A stretch of DNA of 64,000 nt, taken from contig CAUSKK010000003.1 in assembly GCA_963532425.1 (NCBI GenBank), forward strand, positions 91,740 through 155,739, read 5' to 3'. This document shows, piece after piece, positions 59,755-64,000 of this stretch; positions within the stretch are counted from its first letter, which is position 1, and each line of letters begins with the position of its first letter. The translations under genes were made by a program, and so were the position numbers. The notes under the pieces were generated by a model that was given only the letters and a program-made list of their open reading frames with translations, did not search any database and had not been told where the DNA came from. This stretch comes from CAUSKK01 sp963532425. GTDB taxonomy: Bacteria > Pseudomonadota > Gammaproteobacteria > Cardiobacteriales > Cardiobacteriaceae.

Positions 59755-61305
59755 ATGGCCAATAGAAATTTGTTCCAATCCATCAAGGAAAAACTACAGC
59801 CCAAGGCCGTGCGCAACGAGGCCGGCGGCCGGGCCTATCTGCCCAGTGCCGCCGAACGGCTGGCCCTGCTCACCGCCACCGGCTGTCTGAATAACACCTT
59901 CTACGCCGATGCCGAAGCCCAGCTGGAGCAGGCCCTGCAGCTGTGCGCCGAGCTCGACGCGGAGTTCATCGCCCGCACGGCCGTCTATTCACGTCAGCAG
60001 AACTATTTGAAAGACCTGCCGGCCCTGCTGCTGGCGGTGCTGGCCAATCGCGATGTGGCCCTATTCGCCCGGGTGTTTCCGTTGATTTGCGACAACGGCA
60101 AGATGCTGCGCAATTTCGCCCAAATCATTCGCAGCGGCAGCACCGGGCGCAAATCCTTCGGCAGTAAACCGAAGCAACTGCTGCAACGGTGGCTGTTGAC
60201 CGCCAGCGAAAAGCAACTGCTCAACGCCAGCATCGGCACCCGGCCTTCGCTGGCCGACCTGGTGAAAATGGTTCACCCCCGGCCCACGGAAAAATGGCGT
60301 GAGGCCTGGTTCGGCTGGCTGCTCGGCAAGGACTACGACGCCGAAGCGCTTCCCCCCATAACCCGGGATTTTGAGCGCTATAAAAAGGTGGGCGGCGAAA
60401 TTCCGGCCGTGCCCTTCCAGATGCTCACCGCCCTGGAGCTGGATAAGGACGCCTGGAGTGCCATCGCCCGCCAGAGCAGCTGGCAGCAGCTGCGCCAGAA
60501 TCTGAACACGCTGGAACGGCACGGGGTACTGCAGGATAAAAACATGGTGCAGTTCGTCGCCGACAAACTCAGCGACGCCGAGGCCATCGCCCGGGCTCGG
60601 GTCTTCCCCTACCAGCTGCTCACCACCGCCCAGGCCACCGGCGCCCTGCCGGCGCCCATCGGCAACGCCCTGGAGGAGGCCATGGAAATGGCCGTGGCCA
60701 ACGTGCCCGCGCTACGCGGCCGGGTTTATCTCTGCCCGGACGTGTCCGGCTCGATGCAAAGTTCCGTAACCGGCTACCGCCGGGGGGCCACCAGCGCCAC
60801 CCGCTGCATCGACGTGGCCGGGCTGATGACGGCGGCCATTCTGCGCCACAACCGCCATGCCCAGGTGCTGCCCTTCGATACCCAGGTGCGGTCGGTCAAG
60901 CTCGATGCCCGCCAGCGGGTGATGGTCAATGCCCAGAACCTGGCCCGCATCAACGGCGGCGGCACCGCCTGCAGTGCGCCGCTGAAAAGGCTGAATCAGG
61001 AGCGGGCCGAGGTCGATTTAATCATCATGATTTCCGACAACGAGTCCTGGGCCGACCTGGGCCGCCACGGCGAAACCAGCCTGCAATACCAATGGCGCCG
61101 GCTGAAGGAACGCTGCCCCCGGGCGAAGCTGGTCTGCATCGACATTCAGCCCTATGCCAGCGTCCAGGCCAAAACCGATGTGGACGTGCTGAACATCGGC
61201 GGCTTCTCCGACAACGTCTTTGATTTAATTAGTAAATTCTACGTGCAGGGCCTGGACGGCCGCTTCTGGGTGGATGAGATTAATCGGGTGGAGTTGCCGA
61301 AGTAG
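59755..61305 (+). CDS. rsr: Ro60/TROVE-domain ring protein (Rsr)
   Basis: 516 aa. N-terminal TROVE HEAT-repeat ring (about 20-335; FIARTAVYSRQQNYLKDLPALLLAVL, MLRNFAQIIRSG) and a C-terminal von Willebrand A domain with the MIDAS residues DVSGS, GGGTACSAP and SDNES. Ro proteins bind Y RNAs and misfolded RNA, and with PNPase degrade structured RNA. ATG at 59755 (MANRNLF) has GGAGG at good spacing; an ATG at 59749 and GTG at 59740 are less likely. It is downstream of the Y-like array and in the same transcription unit unless unit 7 terminates. Confidence 0.94.
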   Translation: MANRNLFQSIKEKLQPKAVRNEAGGRAYLPSAAERLALLTATGCLNNTFYADAEAQLEQALQLCAELDAEFIARTAVYSRQQNYLKDLPALLLAVLANRDVALFARVFPLICDNGKMLRNFAQIIRSGSTGRKSFGSKPKQLLQRWLLTASEKQLLNASIGTRPSLADLVKMVHPRPTEKWREAWFGWLLGKDYDAEALPPITRDFERYKKVGGEIPAVPFQMLTALELDKDAWSAIARQSSWQQLRQNLNTLERHGVLQDKNMVQFVADKLSDAEAIARARVFPYQLLTTAQATGALPAPIGNALEEAMEMAVANVPALRGRVYLCPDVSGSMQSSVTGYRRGATSATRCIDVAGLMTAAILRHNRHAQVLPFDTQVRSVKLDARQRVMVNAQNLARINGGGTACSAPLKRLNQERAEVDLIIMISDNESWADLGRHGETSLQYQWRRLKERCPRAKLVCIDIQPYASVQAKTDVDVLNIGGFSDNVFDLISKFYVQGLDGRFWVDEINRVELPK

Positions 61306-61309
61306 CTTC

Positions 61310-61985
61310 AGCGGAAGCGCTTCAGTCTTTTAAGTCGGCTACGGCCGGCTTTTTTATTTTGAGCGCTTCGTTTGGACTGAAAGAAAGGAAGCGCTTCGGC
61401 CTTGAAGGCTGGTAAGTCCTCGACCCAAGAGGGAGCGCTTCGTTTGAGTTGAAAGAAAAGAAGCGCTTCAGTCTTGGAAAAGGGATTAGAGATTGAAGCG
61501 CTTCCCCTTGGGCAGTCAAACAAAGCCGTTGCGGCAGTTAAAACGAGCTTTTTCAGCGGGAAACGCTTCGGTCTTTAATTAATGAAGCGCTTCGGTTTGG
61601 GGAAGCGCTTCACCGGGGGCCGGCAACCCGGTCGGTCTCTGAAAAATGGTGATTGCCAGAATTCCAAAAGGGGAGCGCTTCGGTCTTGGGAAAAGGTTTA
61701 GAGATTGAAGCGCTTCCTCTAAATAAAGTCTTCGGTTGGGTTTAAAAGAGAGGAAGCGCTTCCCGCTGGGAATTTAGCCAGGAACGAAGCGCTTCGGTTT
61801 GGAAAACCGCCGGAGAATGGTGATTGCCAGAATTCCAAAGGGGGAGCGCTTCGGTCTTGGGAAAAGGTCTAGAGATTGAAGCGCTTCCGGCCGGGGGATC
61901 AGAACGAAGCGCTTCGCCCCTGCCCCCGGATTCTTACGGAGCCAACCTTAGTGCTCTGGCCAAGGGAAGCGCTTCGGTTTTATTG
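61310..61985. repeat. Decamer island 7
   Basis: About 0.7 kb between the co-directional rsr and lysC genes. Contains two near-identical 60-bp blocks (about 61645-61710 and 61816-61885: ATGGTGATTGCCAGAATTCC, then GGGGAGCGCTTCGGTCTTGG, then AGAGATTGAAGCGCTTCC). No gene. Confidence 0.9.
61333..61356 (+). terminator. Intrinsic terminator of rsr
   Basis: AGTCGGC ... GCCGGCT hairpin followed by TTTTTATT. Confidence 0.8.
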
Positions 61986-62068
61986 GGGCCGGGAAAGGGG
62001 TGGCGGGCGGCCGGAAGGGAGTTTTGCTATGATGACCGGCTTTCTTATTCAACGCTAACAGGAATGGT

Positions 62069-63295
62069 ATGGCACTAATCGTACAAAAATATGGCGGCAC
62101 CTCCATGGGTTCCATCGAACGCATCGAGAAGGTGGCCGAGCGGATTATTCGCACCCGCCAGGCCGGCCACGAGGTGGTGGTTACCGTCTCGGCCATGAGT
62201 GGCGAAACCAACCGTCTGATTCAGCTGGCCCAGGCCATCACCCCCCGGCCGAGCCCTCGTGAAATGGACGTTATCATGAGCACCGGCGAACAGGTTTCCA
62301 TCGGCCTGCTTGCCATCGCCCTGGAAAAACGCGGCCAGCCGGCCCAGTCCATGACCGGTGCCCAGGTGAAAATCCTCACCGACAGCGCCCACACCAAGGC
62401 CCGCATCAAGGCCATCGACGACGACAAAATCCGGGAAGCGCTTCGCCTCGGCAAAGTGGTGGTAGTAGCGGGCTTCCAGGGGGCCGACGACGAGGGCAAT
62501 ATCACCACCCTGGGCCGGGGCGGCTCCGATACCACCGCCGTAGCCCTGGCCGCCGCCCTCAAGGCCGATGAGTGCCAGATTTACACCGATGTGGACGGCG
62601 TCTATACCACCGACCCCCGCATCGAACCCAAGGCCCGCAAACTTGACCGCATCACCTTTGAAGAAATGCTGGAAATGGCCAGTCTCGGTTCCAAGGTGCT
62701 GCAGATTCGTTCCGTCGAGTTCGCCGGCAAATATAAAGTTCCCCTGCGCGTTCTCTCCTCCTTTGAGGAACAGGAGGGCGAGGGCACCCTAATCAGTCTA
62801 GAAGAGGAAAATCCCATGGAATCTGCAATTGTTACCGGCATCGCCTTCAGCCGCGATGAGGCTCAAATTAATGTGGTGGACGTCCCCGACCAGCCGGGCA
62901 TCGCCTATCAAATTCTGGCGCCGGTGGGCGAGGCAAATATTAATGTGGATATGATTATTCAGAACATCGGTGCCGACGGTAAAACCGATTTCACCTTCAC
63001 CGTGCCGCGTCCGGACTTTGAACAGACGATGGAAATTCTGAAAAAACAATTCCCCGACGGCGGGCCGGTGCAAATCAGCGGCTCTAACATGGCGAAGGTT
63101 TCCATTGTGGGGGTGGGTATGCGTTCCCATGCTTCGGTGGCAAGCAAAATGTTTGAGGCGCTGGCCCAGGAGGGCATCAACATTCGGATTATCAGCACGT
63201 CGGAAATTAAAATTTCCGTGGGCATCGACGAGAAATATTTGGAATTGGCCGTGCGGGTATTGCACGATAAATTTGGTCTCGATCGGGCTCCATAA
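62069..63295 (+). CDS. lysC: Aspartate kinase
   Basis: 408 aa, first step from aspartate to lysine/diaminopimelate, threonine and methionine. KYGGTSMGSIERI at the N-terminus, TGEQVSIGLLA, FTFTVP and two C-terminal ACT domains for feedback binding (VDVPDQPGIAYQILAPVGEANINVDMI; IVGVGMRSHASVASKMF). A TATGAT -10-like box lies at about 62027. No lysine riboswitch seen. Confidence 0.95.
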   Translation: MALIVQKYGGTSMGSIERIEKVAERIIRTRQAGHEVVVTVSAMSGETNRLIQLAQAITPRPSPREMDVIMSTGEQVSIGLLAIALEKRGQPAQSMTGAQVKILTDSAHTKARIKAIDDDKIREALRLGKVVVVAGFQGADDEGNITTLGRGGSDTTAVALAAALKADECQIYTDVDGVYTTDPRIEPKARKLDRITFEEMLEMASLGSKVLQIRSVEFAGKYKVPLRVLSSFEEQEGEGTLISLEEENPMESAIVTGIAFSRDEAQINVVDVPDQPGIAYQILAPVGEANINVDMIIQNIGADGKTDFTFTVPRPDFEQTMEILKKQFPDGGPVQISGSNMAKVSIVGVGMRSHASVASKMFEALAQEGINIRIISTSEIKISVGIDEKYLELAVRVLHDKFGLDRAP

Positions 63296-63319
63296 TCTGC
63301 CCTCGGCCAAAAAAAAAGA

Positions 63320-63346
63320 AGCGCTTCGGAAGAGGCGCTTTTTTTA
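63320..63346 (+). terminator. Intrinsic terminator of lysC, made from a decamer
   Basis: AGCGCTTC-GGAA-GAGGCGCT then seven T. The 5' arm is part of a GAAGCGCTTC copy. Confidence 0.85.
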
Positions 63347-63399
63347 TGGGAAGAATTTTGTCGGGTGCATTGTCAAGAATTTTGCCAGAGGAGAGAAGA

Positions 63400-63927
63400 T
63401 TATTTTTGTTCTTTGATTCTAATGACCTGGGCGACAAAGTCCGCCAGCTGCTGAGAAATCTGGGGGCTGTCCAGCTCAGCAATGAGAGCAAAGCTATCGC
63501 TTTTGTTGCCATCCATTGCATTCAGGACGGTGCCGGTAAAATGTTTGAAAAAGAGTTCTTTCCCGCCACGAATTTTACCCCGGTGCAGCAGGTAGATTTT
63601 ACCGTTGCCATCATCCCGACCGAAAGCACCGGCCATGGCACGATTGATACCCTGGGCGGGAATATTAATTTCGCTATTAATACGCAGGCCCTTGCTGCCA
63701 TTAGGACGACCTTCGCCAAGGGCGTTCCAGTGTTTTTTCCCGTCCAGATTTTTATAGAGATACCAGAGATTAAATTCTTCGGAATAGTGCAGGTCTTCCT
63801 GGAATTTGCCACCCAGGCAATTAACAATACCAAAGATGGTTTGACTGAAGGAAATCTTGAGCAATGCCTCACTGAATTTTCGCTGGGCTGCTAGGATTTC
63901 AGCTTCGTCTTCAAGCAATTTAATCAT
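63400..63927 (-). CDS. Unknown conserved-looking protein
   Basis: 175 aa soluble protein. The central part (FNLWYLYKNLDGKKHWNALGEG..., INIPAQGINRAMAGAFGRDDGNGKIYLLHRGKI) looks like a domain found beside restriction or HNH nucleases, but I cannot name it with confidence. Base composition is visibly more A/T-rich than the surroundings, suggesting acquisition. Convergent with lysC. Confidence 0.55.
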   Translation of the reverse strand: MIKLLEDEAEILAAQRKFSEALLKISFSQTIFGIVNCLGGKFQEDLHYSEEFNLWYLYKNLDGKKHWNALGEGRPNGSKGLRINSEINIPAQGINRAMAGAFGRDDGNGKIYLLHRGKIRGGKELFFKHFTGTVLNAMDGNKSDSFALIAELDSPQISQQLADFVAQVIRIKEQK

Positions 63928-63952
63928 GATTAACTCCTTAGATTAAAAAGAA

Positions 63953-63976
63953 AGCCCCAGTATTGCTACTGGGGCT
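63953..63976 (-). terminator. Bidirectional hairpin at the right edge
   Basis: AGCCCCAGT-ATTGCT-ACTGGGGCT with T/A-rich flanks on both sides. It probably ends a minus-strand gene lying to the right of the window, upstream of the gene at 63400-63927. Confidence 0.75.
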
Positions 63977-64000
63977 AAAAATAAAATCCTGATAGTGTCC

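Noticed and set aside
61310..61985. Promoter or riboswitch region of lysC
   Set aside because: No lysine aptamer or leader peptide seen; the stretch is a decamer island. Only the last 80 bp before lysC can hold its promoter.

Overview
The window is GC-rich chromosomal DNA from a gammaproteobacterium. The housekeeping content (tmk-holB-pilZ, pyrF-lapB-lapA, priA, gluQ, dksA, rng, znuCB) supports this class. A mevalonate-type kinase, a monomeric isocitrate dehydrogenase, many Sel1-repeat proteins and TbpB-like surface lipoproteins would fit the Cardiobacteriaceae or a relative; that placement is inference. A palindromic decamer, GAAGCGCTTC, is scattered through the whole window and packed into seven dense intergenic islands. 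Five of these lie exactly between convergent genes.

Layout: 1-3.5 kb has the end of rsmG, a decamer island, a YoeB/YefM toxin-antitoxin pair and a mevalonate-type kinase. 3.8-8.0 kb has a secreted caspase-like/Sel1 protein and three Sel1 relatives. 8.2-13.2 kb is a four-gene minus-strand operon: a 2Fe-2S/4Fe-4S protein, an FAD fumarate-reductase subunit, a NuoF-like NADH subunit and a dicarboxylate transporter. It reads as a soluble NADH:fumarate reductase with its carrier. 14-18.7 kb holds two CAP-domain lipoproteins ending in a TbpB-like barrel, with an ABM-like protein between them. 19.3-29.7 kb has obgE, ung, rng, icd, tRNA-Leu and an operon of ATPase, PD-(D/E)XK-like protein, tmk, holB and a PilZ protein. 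31.4-40.7 kb has a TPP-riboswitch-controlled thiB, fbaA, an SH3 protein, pssA, pyrF, lapB, lapA, dapB, a PAS protein and a Nudix protein. 42.5-47.6 kb has gluQ, priA, znuCB and dksA. 49.4-56.2 kb is a tandem cluster of eight Sel1 genes. 56.4-61.3 kb is the most unusual part. The end holds lysC and an unknown gene.

The outstanding system is at 56.4-61.3 kb. rtcR (sigma-54 activator with a CARF sensor domain) is divergent from rsr (Ro60/TROVE ring protein). Between them, behind a good sigma-54 promoter, lies an array of about eight structured RNA units. Each has a two-part terminal helix with a conserved internal loop (AUGC / CUUGU) and a GA(U/C)UACAG motif. The best units close this helix around a circularly permuted tRNA: T arm, 7-bp acceptor stem with a closed loop, U8/A9, D arm. 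This is the architecture of YrlA-type bacterial Y RNAs, here amplified into a degenerating tandem array. The rtcR 5' end itself is triplicated, leaving two in-frame mini-ORFs upstream of the gene. No rtcB or rtcA is present in the window. The expected logic is that damaged tRNA ends activate RtcR, which turns on the Y-RNA array together with the Ro ring that the Y RNAs gate.
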